Source: Microbacterium sp. Root553
Lineage (GTDB): Bacteria > Actinomycetota > Actinomycetes > Actinomycetales > Microbacteriaceae
Length of the DNA: 64,000 nucleotides
Assembly (NCBI RefSeq): GCF_001426995.1
Contig: NZ_LMFY01000001.1
Coordinates: 2,785,471 to 2,849,470 of the forward strand
Reading direction: 5' to 3'
The translations under genes and the position numbers were made by a program. Positions within the stretch are counted from its first letter, which is position 1, and every line of letters starts with the position of its first letter. This document shows positions 26,488 through 36,347 of the stretch, piece after piece. The notes below the pieces were generated by a model. The model ran no database searches, was not told the origin of the DNA, and saw only the letters and a list, made by a program, of their open reading frames with translations.

Positions 26488-26904
26488 TCAGTCGAACCAG
26501 ATTCCCAGTTCGCGTGCGGCGGACTCGGGGCTGTCCGAGCCGTGCACGAGGTTCTGCTGGACCTTGAGGCCCCAGTCCCGGCCGAAGTCGCCGCGGATCG
26601 TGCCGGGAGCGGCGGTCGTCGGGTCGGTGGTTCCCGCGAGCGAACGGAACCCCTCGATCACGCGGTTGCCGGCGAGACGGATCGCGACGGACGGGCCGGA
26701 GAGCATGAACTCGAGGAGCGGCTCGTAGAAGGGCTTGCCCTCGTGCTCCGCGTAGTGCTCGGCGAGCAGGTCGCGGTCGGGCTCCACCAGGCGGATGTCG
26801 ACGAGGGCGTAGCCCTTCGACTCGATGCGCGCCAGGATCGCTCCGGTGAGGCCGCGCGCGACACCGTCGGGCTTGACGAGGACGAGGGTTTCTTCGGTGG
26901 CCAT
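26488..26904 (-). CDS. ndk: Nucleoside-diphosphate kinase
   Basis: Protein of 138 aa that transfers the gamma-phosphate among NTPs. Family features: ETLVLVKPDGVARGL at the start, substrate-binding MLSGPSVAIRLAG, and the catalytic His in NLVHGSDSPESAARE near 115. ATG 26904 is chosen because it gives the standard N-terminus and length; the frame continues upstream into the DUF4233 gene. It lies one base after the stop of that gene and ends the ileS-folC-DUF4233-ndk unit. Confidence 0.97.
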   Translation of the reverse strand: MATEETLVLVKPDGVARGLTGAILARIESKGYALVDIRLVEPDRDLLAEHYAEHEGKPFYEPLLEFMLSGPSVAIRLAGNRVIEGFRSLAGTTDPTTAAPGTIRGDFGRDWGLKVQQNLVHGSDSPESAARELGIWFD

Positions 26905-26905
26905 G

Positions 26906-27328
26906 TCATTCACTCTCTGTCTGAGTCTCGGTCGCGGGCCCGGACGGACGGCGTGCGTCCAATCGAGCCCCCATGATCGTCGCATATCCCCACATGCCGC
27001 CGAAAATCACGACGACGAGCAGGATCGCGGGCACCAGGATCGCAGACACGGCTATGACCGCCTGCAAGACCCATCCGGCCGAGATCGCCCAGGGCTTCGT
27101 GATCATCCCCGCGACCGCGATGCACGCGAGCCCCACGATCGCACCGCCCACGATGCCCCACCACTGCGGGATGCCGTCGGGAAGCGTCTTCAGGCCGAAG
27201 ACCGTGAGACCCGCGAGGAAGACCACGACCGACTCGAATCCCAGCACGATGGGCGCGAGCTTCTGCACGAGCGTCCGGGGCGGACGGGGCGCACGCGGCG
27301 GACGGGCGGGCGTCGGATCCGCACTCAC
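26906..27328 (-). CDS. DUF4233 membrane protein
   Basis: Protein of 140 aa with a Pro/Arg-rich cytoplasmic N-terminus (PTPARPPRAPRPPRT) and four TM helices (about 30-50, 58-78, 84-102 and 106-126). The sequence VLGFESVVVFLAGLTVFGL matches DUF4233, which in actinobacteria almost always lies between folC and ndk. GTG 27328 overlaps the folC stop (GTGA). Function unknown; the short charged tail is cytoplasmic. Confidence 0.9.
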   Translation of the reverse strand: MSADPTPARPPRAPRPPRTLVQKLAPIVLGFESVVVFLAGLTVFGLKTLPDGIPQWWGIVGGAIVGLACIAVAGMITKPWAISAGWVLQAVIAVSAILVPAILLVVVIFGGMWGYATIMGARLDARRPSGPATETQTESE

Positions 27329-28677
27329 GCGCGCCACCCCGACTTCCAGTCCTCCTCCTCGGCGAGGGCGATCGCCTCGCCGGCGAGCACCACGGATCCC
27401 GCGATGACCACGGCCCGACGCTCGGACGAGGAGGCCCATTCGCGGGCCGCGTCGGCGGCATCCGCCAGCGTCGGGTGCACGGTCGCCCGCTGTCCGGTCG
27501 CCTCGACCAGGTCCGCGATCACATCGGCGTCGCTCGCGCGCTCCGACTCCGGCGCGGTGGCGAACACGTGCGCGGCGGTCGGCACGAGCGTCGCGACGAT
27601 TCCCGCCGCGTCCTTGTCGGCGAGAACGCCGAGCACGACGCCCCATTCGTCGAAGTCGAAGCTGTCGTCCATCGCCTGCGCCAGCGCGGCCGCGCCGTGC
27701 GGGTTGTGGGCGGCGTCGACGATGACCGTCGGGGCGATGCCGAGCAGCTGCAGCCGGCCGGGCGACGTCGCCCCCTGCAATCCCTCCGAGACGATGTCGG
27801 CGGCGATCCGCTGCGCCCCGCCCCCGATCAGCGACTCGACGGCGGCGACGGCGAGGGCGGCGTTGTGCCCTTGGTGCGCGCCGTACTGCGGCAGGTACTC
27901 CTCGGTGTACTCCCCCGCGAGCCCGCGGACCGAGATCAGCTGTCCGCCGACAGCGAGCTTCTGATCGGTGAGGCCGAATTCGTCGCCCTCGAACGCGATC
28001 GTGGCGTTCCTCTCGGCGGCGACGCGACGGAGCACCTCGGCGGCCTCCGCGGGCTGCTCGGCGGAGACGACAGCCGCGCCCTCCTTGATGATCCCCGCCT
28101 TGACCGTCGCGATCGCCGCGATCGTGTCGCCCAGGCGATCCGCGTGATCGATGTCGATCGGCGCGAACACCGCGACGTCTCCGTCCGCGGTGTTCGTCGA
28201 GTCCCACTCGCCGCCCATGCCCACCTCGAGCACGAGCACGTCGACCGGGGCGTCCGCCACCGCGACGAACGCCAGCACCGTGAGCAGCTCGAAGAACGTC
28301 AGAGGCTCCTCACCTGCCGCGACGAGCTCGGCGTCGACGATGTCGACGAACGGCTCGATCTCCTCCCACGCATCGCCGACCGCGGCATCCTCGATCGGCT
28401 CGCCGTCGATCATGATCCGCTCGGTGAACCGCTCGAGGTGCGGGCTGGTGAACAGTCCGGTCCGCAGACCGTGCGCACGCAGCAGGCTCTCGATCATCCG
28501 GGCGGTCGACGTCTTGCCGTTCGTGCCGGTGATGTGGACGACACGGTAGGTGCGCTGCGGATCGTCCAGGTACGCGAGAATCCGCGCCGTACGCTCCTTG
28601 CGGGGCTGCACCCAGCGCTCCCCCGCCCTGCTCAGCAGCGTCTCGTAGACGGCATCGGCCCTGTCGCGTGCGCTCAT
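27325..28677 (-). CDS. folC: Folylpolyglutamate synthase/dihydrofolate synthase
   Basis: Protein of 450 aa of the Mur ligase-like family that adds glutamate to folates. The P-loop [14 protein letters not shown] lies near 48-61; [11 protein letters not shown], the [14 protein letters not shown] motif near 140 and [10 protein letters not shown] near 320 bind ATP, Mg and substrate. ATG 28677 overlaps the ileS stop (ATGA). It is downstream of the T-box-controlled ileS and so may share its induction, but has no functional tie to isoleucine. Confidence 0.95.
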   Translation of the reverse strand: MSARDRADAVYETLLSRAGERWVQPRKERTARILAYLDDPQRTYRVVHITGTNGKTSTARMIESLLRAHGLRTGLFTSPHLERFTERIMIDGEPIEDAAVGDAWEEIEPFVDIVDAELVAAGEEPLTFFELLTVLAFVAVADAPVDVLVLEVGMGGEWDSTNTADGDVAVFAPIDIDHADRLGDTIAAIATVKAGIIKEGAAVVSAEQPAEAAEVLRRVAAERNATIAFEGDEFGLTDQKLAVGGQLISVRGLAGEYTEEYLPQYGAHQGHNAALAVAAVESLIGGGAQRIAADIVSEGLQGATSPGRLQLLGIAPTVIVDAAHNPHGAAALAQAMDDSFDFDEWGVVLGVLADKDAAGIVATLVPTAAHVFATAPESERASDADVIADLVEATGQRATVHPTLADAADAAREWASSSERRAVVIAGSVVLAGEAIALAEEEDWKSGWRA

Positions 28678-31600
28678 GCGCTGACTCCGATCCTGCTGAC
28701 CGAGACCGTGAAGTCGCCGCGGTTCGCATACGTGCCCTGAGCAACGGTCGCTGAGTGCTCGGGGACGGTCGGCACCTCACCCTGCTCGAGAAGCACCTCG
28801 TCCTTGGCGCCGAGCATGAAGGCGGTCGACAGCGTCTCGCCCGCGATATCGGCCGTCTCGAAGGCGCTGCGCACCGCGAAGAGATCGTCGCCGGAGGTGA
28901 ACCACAGTCGCAGGGCGATGCGGTCGCTCACATCGAAGCCCGCATTCTTGCGGGTCTCCTGCACAGCGCGGATGACGTCGCGCGCGAGGCCCTCGGCCTC
29001 GAGCTCGGGTGTCGTCTGCGTGTCGAGCAGGACGAAGCCCCCGGTCGGCACGAGAGCCAGAGCCTCCCCGTCCGGACGCCCTGCGGTCTCGAGCACGAGC
29101 TCGTACTCCGACGGCTCGAGCGCGATGCCGCCGGCGGTGACGACTCCGTCGGTCTCCGACCAGTCACCCGCCTTCGCGGCCTTGATCACGGTCTGCACGT
29201 TCTTGCCGAGGCGCGGGCCCGCGGCCCGGGCGTTGACGCTGAGTCGATGGCTGATGCCGTAGTCCGCAGCGGTCGTCTCCGACTGCGCCACGAGCTCGAC
29301 CGACTTGACGTTGAGCTCCTCGCGGAGGATGTCCTCGAACCGGCTCAGGCTGGCGGCGAGCGGCGACACGACGGTCAGACGCGCGAGCGGCAGACGCACC
29401 CGGAGCTTCTCCTTCTTGCGCAACGCGTTGCCGACGCTGGAGAGCTCGCGGACGGCATCCATCGCATCGCGGATCTCGTCGGCGGCGGGGAAGGCGGTGT
29501 CGTCCGGCCAGTCCTGCAGGTGCACGCTGCGCCCGCCCGTGAGCCCCTGCCACACACGCTCGCTGATGAGCGGCACGAGCGGCGCCGCGACGCGGGTGAG
29601 GGTCTCGAGCACCGTATACAGCGTGTCGAAGCAGTCGATCGCCGTTCCTGAGCTCGACGAGGGATCCCAGAACCGGTCGCGCGAGCGACGGATGTACCAG
29701 TTGGTGAGCACCTCGGCGAAGTCGCGCAGCCGCGCGGAGGCCGTGGTGGAATCGAGTCCCTCGAGGTCGGCGCGCACCTCGCGCACCAGATCGCCGAGAC
29801 GCGCGAGGATGTAGCGGTCGAGCACGTCGGTGGAGTCGGTGCGCCAGGTCGCCTCGTAGCCGCCGGGCTTCGCCGCGTTCGCGTACGTCGCGAAGAAGTA
29901 CCAGGAGTTCCACAGCGGCAGCAGGAACTCGCGCACGCCCGAGCGGATGCCCTCCTCCGTCACCGCGAGATTGCCCCCGCGCAGCACCGAGCTGGACATC
30001 AGGAACCAGCGCATCGCATCCGATCCGTCGCGATCGAGCACCTCGGACACGTCCGGGTAGTTGCGCAGCGACTTCGACATCTTGTAGCCGTCGTTGCCCA
30101 GCACGATGCCGTGGCAGCTGACGCCGGTGAACGCCGGGCGGTCGAACAGCGCGGTCGACAGCACGTGCATGACGTAGAACCAGCCGCGCGTCTGCCCGAT
30201 GTACTCGACGATGAAGTCGGCCGGCGCATGGGTGTCGAACCACTCCTGGTTCTCGAACGGGTAGTGCACCTGGGCGTACGGCATCGAACCCGAGTCGAAC
30301 CACACGTCGAAGACGTCCTCGATGCGGCGCATCGTGCTCTTGCCGGTCGGGTCATCGGGGTTCGGACGCGTGAGGTCGTCGATGTACGGACGGTGCAGGT
30401 CGATCTCGCCCTCGGGATTGCGCGGCAGCGTGCCGAAGTCACGCTCCATCTCCTCGAGAGACCCGTAGGTGTCGACGCGCGGGTACTCGGGGTCGTCGCT
30501 CTTCCAGACCGGGATCGGCGAGCCCCAGTAGCGGTTGCGGCTGATCGACCAGTCGCGCGCACCCTCGAGCCACTTGCCGAACTGGCCGTGCTTGACGTTC
30601 TCGGGCACCCAGGTGATCTGCTCGTTGTTCGCGAGCAGGTCGTCCTTGATGTCGGTGACGCGGATGAACCAGCTCGAGACGGCCTTGTAGATCAGGGGGT
30701 TCCGGCAGCGCCAGCAGTGCGGGTACGAGTGGACGTAGCTCTGCTCGCGCAGCAGGCGTCCCTGGGAGCGCAGCAGGCGGATCAGAGGCGTGTTGGCATC
30801 CATCCAGAGCTCGCCGGCGACGTCGGTCACCGTGGGGAGGAAACGCCCGCCGTCGTCGAGCGACAGGATGGTCGGGATGCCCGCGGCACCGGCGACCCGC
30901 TGGTCGTCCTCGCCGTAGGCCGGTGCCTGGTGGACGATGCCGGTGCCGTCGCTGACCGTGACGTAGTCGTCGACGAGGATGCGCCAGGCGTTCTCGGTGC
31001 CGTGGACCTCGGCATCCGCGAAGTAGTCGAACAGACGGTCGTAGGTGACGTCCTGCAGCTCGGAGCCGCGAACGGTCGTGTGGACGGCGGCGAGCGCCTC
31101 GTCGAGGCTCTCGTAGCCGAGATCCTTCACATAGCCGCCGAGGAGCTCCTTCGCGAGCAGGTAACGGTGTGCGGAGGCCTCGACGACGGCATCCGTGCTC
31201 CCCTCCGGTGCGTGCACGTCGGCTGCACCGAGGGGGCCTGCCGGCAGGACGACGTACTCGATGTCGGGGCCGACCGCGAGTGCGAGGTTGGTGGGCAGGG
31301 TCCAGGGCGTGGTCGTCCAGGCGAGCGCACGCACCGCGGTGAGCCCGAGGGCCTCGGCCTTGGCGCCGGTGAGGGGGAACGTGACGGTGACCGACGGGTC
31401 CTGACGATTCTGGTAGACGTCGTCATCCATACGGAGCTCGTGCGCCGAGAGCGGGGTCTCGTCGCGCCAGCAGTAGGGCAGCACGCGGTATCCCTCGTAG
31501 GCGAGGCCCTTGTCGAAGAGGGTCTTGAACGCCCAGAGCACGCTCTCCATGTACCCGAGATCGAGCGTCTTGTATCCGCGCTCGAAGTCGACCCAGCGCG

Positions 31601-32054
31601 CCTGACGGGTGACGTAGTCCTGCCACTCGTGGGTGTACTTGAGCACCGAGTCCCTGGCCTTCGCGTTGAAGACGTCGATCCCCATCTGCTCGATCTCGCT
31701 CTTCTCGGTGATCCCGAGCTGCTTCATGGCCTCGAGCTCGGCGGGCAGACCGTGCGTGTCCCATCCGAAGACACGATCGACCTTCTTGCCGATCATCGTC
31801 TGGAAGCGCGGGAACACGTCCTTCGCGTAGCCGGTGAGCAGGTGGCCGTAGTGCGGCAGGCCGTTGGCGAAGGGAGGGCCGTCGTAGAAGACCCACTCGT
31901 CGGCCCCGTCGCGCTGCTCGATCGAGGCGCGGAACGTCTGGTCGGTCTCCCAGAAGTCGAGCACATCTCGCTCGATCTGAGGGAACCGGGGGCTCGGTGC
32001 GACAGTGGCAGCCTGATCGGCGGCGGGTCCGAAGGAGGAACGCGGGTAGGTCAT
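28674..32054 (-). CDS. ileS: Isoleucyl-tRNA synthetase, eukaryote-like (type 2) form
   Basis: Protein of 1126 aa that charges tRNA-Ile. The HIGH motif reads HYGH in [12 protein letters not shown] near 62, and KMSKS is GYKMSKSL near 660. HYGH, long length and the C-terminal anticodon domains fit the type 2 (eukaryote-like) branch, which is often resistant to mupirocin. The CP1 editing domain lies between about 200 and 400. ATG 32054 is chosen because it follows the T-box sequestrator directly; an upstream frame extension would run through the T-box. First gene of ileS-folC-DUF4233-ndk. Confidence 0.96.
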   Translation of the reverse strand: MTYPRSSFGPAADQAATVAPSPRFPQIERDVLDFWETDQTFRASIEQRDGADEWVFYDGPPFANGLPHYGHLLTGYAKDVFPRFQTMIGKKVDRVFGWDTHGLPAELEAMKQLGITEKSEIEQMGIDVFNAKARDSVLKYTHEWQDYVTRQARWVDFERGYKTLDLGYMESVLWAFKTLFDKGLAYEGYRVLPYCWRDETPLSAHELRMDDDVYQNRQDPSVTVTFPLTGAKAEALGLTAVRALAWTTTPWTLPTNLALAVGPDIEYVVLPAGPLGAADVHAPEGSTDAVVEASAHRYLLAKELLGGYVKDLGYESLDEALAAVHTTVRGSELQDVTYDRLFDYFADAEVHGTENAWRILVDDYVTVSDGTGIVHQAPAYGEDDQRVAGAAGIPTILSLDDGGRFLPTVTDVAGELWMDANTPLIRLLRSQGRLLREQSYVHSYPHCWRCRNPLIYKAVSSWFIRVTDIKDDLLANNEQITWVPENVKHGQFGKWLEGARDWSISRNRYWGSPIPVWKSDDPEYPRVDTYGSLEEMERDFGTLPRNPEGEIDLHRPYIDDLTRPNPDDPTGKSTMRRIEDVFDVWFDSGSMPYAQVHYPFENQEWFDTHAPADFIVEYIGQTRGWFYVMHVLSTALFDRPAFTGVSCHGIVLGNDGYKMSKSLRNYPDVSEVLDRDGSDAMRWFLMSSSVLRGGNLAVTEEGIRSGVREFLLPLWNSWYFFATYANAAKPGGYEATWRTDSTDVLDRYILARLGDLVREVRADLEGLDSTTASARLRDFAEVLTNWYIRRSRDRFWDPSSSSGTAIDCFDTLYTVLETLTRVAAPLVPLISERVWQGLTGGRSVHLQDWPDDTAFPAADEIRDAMDAVRELSSVGNALRKKEKLRVRLPLARLTVVSPLAASLSRFEDILREELNVKSVELVAQSETTAADYGISHRLSVNARAAGPRLGKNVQTVIKAAKAGDWSETDGVVTAGGIALEPSEYELVLETAGRPDGEALALVPTGGFVLLDTQTTPELEAEGLARDVIRAVQETRKNAGFDVSDRIALRLWFTSGDDLFAVRSAFETADIAGETLSTAFMLGAKDEVLLEQGEVPTVPEHSATVAQGTYANRGDFTVSVSRIGVSA

Positions 32055-32059
32055 GTCGT

Positions 32060-32272
32060 CTCGCAGGAGTCGTGGCGGATGCTGCTGCGAGGACGATCCG
32101 TCCGGATTTTCGTCCCGGGGAACCGCGGTACCACCTCGCGTGCCGCGCCTCACGGCGGGGCCACTCTCACTGCGGCTGTGACGGGCCTGCCCCGCTCGGT
32201 TCTACTGAGCCCTCCCCTGCGGGATGACCGTTCTTCCGAGAGCTCCCCGGTGATGGCCGGATCCATGCTCGT
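32060..32272 (-). promoter_or_regulatory. Translational T-box riboswitch of ileS
   Basis: The 303-nt gap between ileS and the divergent gene holds this T-box plus two promoters. The T-box motif AGGTGGTACCGCGG is at 32123-32136. The upstream Stem I region has a GGCCATCACCGGGGAGC segment in which ATC (32252-32254) fits an isoleucine specifier codon. After the T-box, TCCTCGCAG near 32090 can pair with CTCCTGCGAG near 32067, a sequestrator of the ileS start region instead of a terminator. This is the actinobacterial translational type: uncharged tRNA-Ile should free the ribosome binding site. Confidence 0.9.
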
Positions 32273-32278
32273 ACCTCC

Positions 32279-32284
32279 ATTGTA
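32279..32284 (-). promoter_or_regulatory. -10 element TACAAT of the ileS T-box transcript
   Basis: TACAAT on the minus strand, placing the RNA start near 32272, just before Stem I. Confidence 0.6.
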
Positions 32285-32345
32285 CGCGCGGCCGCGACCG
32301 GGGTGGCGCCCGCGTGCAGGCGACCCGGCTGTCGCACCCACCCTC

Positions 32346-32351
32346 TACCCT
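32346..32351 (+). promoter_or_regulatory. -10 element TACCCT (leaderless, gene at 32358)
   Basis: TACCCT, 6 nt, ATG 32358. Confidence 0.5.
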
Positions 32352-32357
32352 CGAGGC

Positions 32358-33008
32358 ATGGCCCGCTCCCCCGAATCACCCGCTCCTCCCCGCGTCTCAC
32401 CGCCCGATCTCCCGCCGCACCTCGATGCGGCATCCGCACGACGCGGCGCCGACCTGCTCGCCGCGAGCCTCGAGCTCACGGGCACCGTCGATCTCGCCCA
32501 CTCCTCGCTCGAGCAGTGCACGATCGCCGCAGATGCCGATGCCGTCGACCTGACCGGCGCCACGCTGATCGACGTCGACCTCGGCGGCGTGCGCATCGCC
32601 TCGCTGCGGATGCGCGACGCGAGCACCCGTCGGGTGCGCATCGGCGGCGGGCGGATCGGCACCCTCGATCTGAGCAGCGCCCGCATCGATGAACTGCTGC
32701 TCGGCGATGTGCGGATCGACTACCTGAACCTCGGCGGTGCCAAGGCCACCGACGTCGAGATCGAACGATGCGACATCCGCACCATCGACATGCCCCAGGC
32801 CGAACTGACCCGCGTGCGCTTCACCGACACCCGTTCCGATGAGGTCGACCCTCGCGGCATGCGGGCGACCCATACGGATCTGCGCGGGCTCGATGCGGGC
32901 GCCTTCCTCGACGCGAACAGTCTCCGCGGCACCACGTTGAGCGGCTTCCAGGTCCAGCAGCTCGCCCCTCTGCTGGCAGCGGGCATCGGCATCCAGGTCA
33001 AGGACTGA
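32358..33008 (+). CDS. Pentapeptide-repeat-like protein
   Basis: Soluble protein of 216 aa. The central part has a regular pattern of hydrophobic residues every five positions (VDLTGATLIDVDLGGVRIASLRMRD, IGTLDLSSARIDELLLGDVRI, IDYLNLGGAKATDVEIERC), as in right-handed beta-helix pentapeptide repeats of the looser type. No catalytic motif. ATG 32358 lies 6 nt after TACCCT. The 3' end overlaps the convergent ABC ATPase gene by 11 nt. Some pentapeptide proteins mimic DNA and protect gyrase from quinolones, but the irregular repeat here does not prove that role. Confidence 0.75.
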   Translation: MARSPESPAPPRVSPPDLPPHLDAASARRGADLLAASLELTGTVDLAHSSLEQCTIAADADAVDLTGATLIDVDLGGVRIASLRMRDASTRRVRIGGGRIGTLDLSSARIDELLLGDVRIDYLNLGGAKATDVEIERCDIRTIDMPQAELTRVRFTDTRSDEVDPRGMRATHTDLRGLDAGAFLDANSLRGTTLSGFQVQQLAPLLAAGIGIQVKD

Positions 33009-34506
33009 CCGAGCCGCTCGCCTCCAGCAGCTCGCGCGTGAACGGATGCTGCGGCGCGGCGAACACGTCGGCGATCAGCCCCTGTTCGACGATGACTCCC
33101 TCCTGCATCACCAGCACCTCGTCGGCCATGGCACCGACGACGTCGAGGTCGTGCGAGACGAAGACCATCGTGAGCCGACGCTCTCGCTGCAGTCGACGCA
33201 GCAACTGCAGCACCCGCTCCCGCACCGAGGGGTCGAGGGCGGAGACCGGCTCGTCGAGCACCAGCACATCGGGATCCGCGGCGAGCGCACGGGCGATCGC
33301 CGCACGCTGGCGCTGTCCGCCCGAGAGCGCGATCGGTCGGCGGGCGGCGAGAGACGGATCGAGACCGACTTCGGCGAGCAGCTCTGTCACCCGCGCTCCC
33401 CGCTGAGCGCGCGGTACCCCGCCGGCGGCGAGCGCCTCGCGGAGCGAGCGTGCGATCGTCCACCGCGGGTCGAAGGCACCGAGGGGATTCTGATGCACGA
33501 GCTGCACCCGACGGTCGCCGAGCCATCGCAGGGACCCCCCGTCGGGGGCCTCGATTCCCACGATCATGCGCGCCAGGGTCGTCTTGCCCGAGCCGGACTC
33601 GCCCACGACGCCGAGGGTGCGTCCACCCGGCACCGAGAACGACGCATCGCGCACGGCGGAGATCTCGCCGAAGTCCTTCGCGACCTCGACCGCGACGAGG
33701 ACGGGAGCGGCGGTGCCCTCGGCCGCGGCGCGCGGCTCATGCATGGTCGCGGCGATGAGTTGACGGGTGTAGTCGTGCTGCGGCGCCTCGAGCACGTCGC
33801 GCGTCGTCCCCGATTCGACCACCTCCCCGTCGCGCATCACGAGCACGCGATCGGCGATGCGTCGCACGGCGGCGATGTCGTGGCTGATGAACACCACGGC
33901 GGTGCCCGCATCGGCGATCTCCCGCAGCAGGTCGAGGATGCGCGCCTGCACGGTGGCGTCGAGCGCGGTGGTCGGCTCGTCCGCGACGAGCACGGCGGGG
34001 TCGGCGGCGAGCGCCGAGGCGATCAGGGCGCGCTGGCGAAGGCCGCCCGAGAGCTCGTGGGGGTACTGCCGCGCGCGGCGCTCTCCGTCGGGCATCCAGA
34101 CCCGGTGCAGCAGCTCCTGCACGCGGGACTGCAGGGCAGGCCGCCCGGAGACGAGCCGGTGGATGCGCAGCGGCTCGGCGATCTCGGACCCCACGCGCTG
34201 CAGCGGATCCAGCGAGACGAGGGCGTCCTGGGAGACCAGCCCGATGCGGCGCCCTCGAAGCGACCGCCACCCGCGTTCGCCCAGGCCTCGGGCATCCGTC
34301 CCGTCCACGACGAGCCGGGCCGCCCGCACGGTCGCCCCGGTCGGTGCGAGCCCGAGCAGGGCGCGGGCGGTGAGAGTCTTGCCGGCCCCGGACTCTCCCA
34401 CGATCGCCACGCATTCACCGCGCGACACGGTCAGCGACACCCCGTCGACGACCGCAGACCCGCCGAAGTCGATGCGCAGCCCCTCCAGCTCCAACGCGGC
34501 CGTCAC
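32998..34506 (-). CDS. ABC importer ATPase, two nucleotide-binding domains fused
   Basis: Protein of 502 aa with two complete ABC domains, equivalent to DppD and DppF joined. Domain 1 (about 3-255): Walker A GESGAGKT, signature LSGGLRQR, Walker B VLVADEP. Domain 2 (about 270-500): Walker A GESGSGKT, signature LSGGQRQR, Walker B VLVLDEP. H-loops FISHD and FVSHD are present. GTG 34506 overlaps the stop of the permease gene (GTGA). It supplies energy to the peptide/nickel-type importer encoded upstream. The 3' end overlaps the convergent gene by 11 nt. Confidence 0.95.
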   Translation of the reverse strand: MTAALELEGLRIDFGGSAVVDGVSLTVSRGECVAIVGESGAGKTLTARALLGLAPTGATVRAARLVVDGTDARGLGERGWRSLRGRRIGLVSQDALVSLDPLQRVGSEIAEPLRIHRLVSGRPALQSRVQELLHRVWMPDGERRARQYPHELSGGLRQRALIASALAADPAVLVADEPTTALDATVQARILDLLREIADAGTAVVFISHDIAAVRRIADRVLVMRDGEVVESGTTRDVLEAPQHDYTRQLIAATMHEPRAAAEGTAAPVLVAVEVAKDFGEISAVRDASFSVPGGRTLGVVGESGSGKTTLARMIVGIEAPDGGSLRWLGDRRVQLVHQNPLGAFDPRWTIARSLREALAAGGVPRAQRGARVTELLAEVGLDPSLAARRPIALSGGQRQRAAIARALAADPDVLVLDEPVSALDPSVRERVLQLLRRLQRERRLTMVFVSHDLDVVGAMADEVLVMQEGVIVEQGLIADVFAAPQHPFTRELLEASGSVSP

Positions 34507-35315
34507 GATGCACGTCCGTCCGCGCGGTCTCGCAGCACCCGGCCGACCACGGTCGCCGAGATCACGGTGAGCGTGATCGCGATGCCGGGGAACACCGCGA
34601 TCCACCACGCCTGGCCGAGCACGTTCCGCCCGCCTGCGAGCATCAGACCCCATTCGGGCGTGGGCTCCGACGGTCCGAGTCCGAGGAAGCTGAGTCCGGC
34701 GGCGGCGAGGATGCTCGAGCCGATGCCGATCGTGGCCAGCACGCTCAGCGACCCGAGCACACCGGGCATCACATGCCGGAGGAAGGCCGCAGCCGGCGGG
34801 ACGCCGAGGATGCGCGCGGCCTCGACATGCTCGGCGCGACGGAGGGTGCTCGTCTGCACGCGAGCGAGGCGGATGTACACGGGCACGGCCGCGAGTGTCA
34901 CCGCGATGGCGATGTTGACCGGTCCCGGTCCGAGGATCGCCACGACCACGAGCGCCACCAGGAACTCGGGGAACGCCATGAGCACGTCGTTGACCCGCAT
35001 CAGCGCCGCATCGACGGCGCGGGGAGCGAGTCCGGCGAGTGCACCGACGAGCAGCCCCACCGCCAGGGCGATGCCCGTCGCGAGCATTCCGATGCCCACC
35101 GAGCGCCCCGTCCCGTACACGAGGCGCGAGTACACGTCGCGTCCGCTCTGGTCGGTGCCCAGCAGATGGGCGGGGCTCGGGGCGAGCATGGCGGCCCGCA
35201 CCTCCGTCTGCAGAGGATCGTGCGTGGCGAGCACCCCGGGGAAGACGGCGGCGAAGGCGATCACCAGCAGCACCGCCGAGGCCGCCCACACCAGCGCCGT
35301 CTGCACGCGCGTCAT
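34503..35315 (-). CDS. ABC importer permease (DppC/OppC-type)
   Basis: Protein of 270 aa, BPD_transp_1 family, with about six TM helices. The EAA cytoplasmic loop that contacts the ATPase is EAARILGVPPAAAFLRHVMP near 175-195. The N-terminal HDPLQTEVRAAMLAPSPAHLLGTDQSGRDVYSRL matches the DppC/NikC pattern (the LGTDxxGRDxxSR box). ATG 35315 overlaps the stop of the other permease (ATGA), and its own stop overlaps the ATPase start. Substrate (peptide, nickel or other) cannot be told from sequence. Confidence 0.95.
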   Translation of the reverse strand: MTRVQTALVWAASAVLLVIAFAAVFPGVLATHDPLQTEVRAAMLAPSPAHLLGTDQSGRDVYSRLVYGTGRSVGIGMLATGIALAVGLLVGALAGLAPRAVDAALMRVNDVLMAFPEFLVALVVVAILGPGPVNIAIAVTLAAVPVYIRLARVQTSTLRRAEHVEAARILGVPPAAAFLRHVMPGVLGSLSVLATIGIGSSILAAAGLSFLGLGPSEPTPEWGLMLAGGRNVLGQAWWIAVFPGIAITLTVISATVVGRVLRDRADGRAS

Positions 35316-36253
35316 CGGGGCCTCCCCCGTGCGGCTCGCAGCCGCGGGTCGAGGAGCGGATGCAGCACCTCGACTACGAGGTTGACGATGACGAAGACGA
35401 TCGCACTGAACAGGATGATGCCCGTGATCACCGGGAGGTCGCGATTGCTGATGGCGGCGAGCGTGACACGGCCGAGCCCCGACCGCGCGAACACCGTCTC
35501 GACCAGCACGGCTCCGCCCAGCACGGATCCGGTCAGGTAGGCCGCGAGGGTCATCGCGTTCGCCGCGCCGTGTCGGAGCCCGTGACGCAGCGTGAACCAC
35601 GAACCGCCGGCACCGCGCGCCCGCACGGTGTCGGCGAACGGCATCCGCTCCGCCTGGATCAGTCCGTCGCGCAGCACCTGGCTGAGCAGCGCGGCGACGG
35701 GCAGCGCGAGGGTGACCGCCGGCAGTACGATCGTCGCCGGATTGCGCGCCCCGGAGACGGGGAACCACCCCAGCCCGAACGCGAAGACGCTGAGCAGCAG
35801 AAGACCGATCCAGAACACCGGTGAGGACAGGATCACCAGCTCGATCCCCGCCGCGACAGCGCGCCCCAGGTGCCCCCGCACGAACAGCGCCACGGCGAGC
35901 GCCAGCACCACGGCGATCACGAGGGCCAGCGCCGAGAGCTGCAGCGTCGCCCCGAGCTGGCGACCGATGACCTCCGTCACCGGCATCCGCAGCTGGTAGG
36001 ACTCGCCGAGGTCACCACGGGCGAGCTGCGAGATGAACGAGAGGTACTGCTCCACCGGCGGACGATCGAGACCGAGTTCCGCGCGGATGCCGTCCTTCAC
36101 GGCGTCGCTGACCTGGGCCTGGGGCCCGAGCATCACCGACACGGGGTCACCGGGGATGACCCGGAATGCGAGGAACACCAGCGTGGCGGCACCCCACAGC
36201 ACGATCACGACCGTGCCTGCGAGCCCCGCGATCCTCACGAGAGCCGTCTTCAC
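35312..36253 (-). CDS. ABC importer permease (DppB/OppB-type)
   Basis: Protein of 313 aa with an N-terminal TM helix (about 9-30) and five more. VFLAFRVIPGDPVSVMLGPQA near 27-47 is the DppB hallmark after the first helix, and the EAA-like loop is FADTVRARGAGGSWFTLRHG near 205-225. GTG 36253 is chosen from length and the following hydrophobic N-terminus; it lies 94 nt after the binding-protein stop. It couples translationally to the second permease. Partner of the double ATPase. Confidence 0.94.
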   Translation of the reverse strand: MKTALVRIAGLAGTVVIVLWGAATLVFLAFRVIPGDPVSVMLGPQAQVSDAVKDGIRAELGLDRPPVEQYLSFISQLARGDLGESYQLRMPVTEVIGRQLGATLQLSALALVIAVVLALAVALFVRGHLGRAVAAGIELVILSSPVFWIGLLLLSVFAFGLGWFPVSGARNPATIVLPAVTLALPVAALLSQVLRDGLIQAERMPFADTVRARGAGGSWFTLRHGLRHGAANAMTLAAYLTGSVLGGAVLVETVFARSGLGRVTLAAISNRDLPVITGIILFSAIVFVIVNLVVEVLHPLLDPRLRAARGRPR

Positions 36254-36347
36254 CGTTCGCGCCCTCTCGACGATCTCCGAGCACCCCTGCGCGCGCGCTC
36301 GCTCACGAACGATACCGCAGCGTCACAGGGGCCCGGGGTTCCGGCGG

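Noticed and set aside
28674..32054. Possible frameshift or fusion in ileS because of its length.
   Set aside because: The HYGH and KMSKS motifs, editing and anticodon domains are in order and the length is normal for type 2 IleRS.
32055..32153. Longer N-terminus for IleRS.
   Set aside because: It would translate the T-box sequestrator and T-box motif, which is a regulatory RNA.
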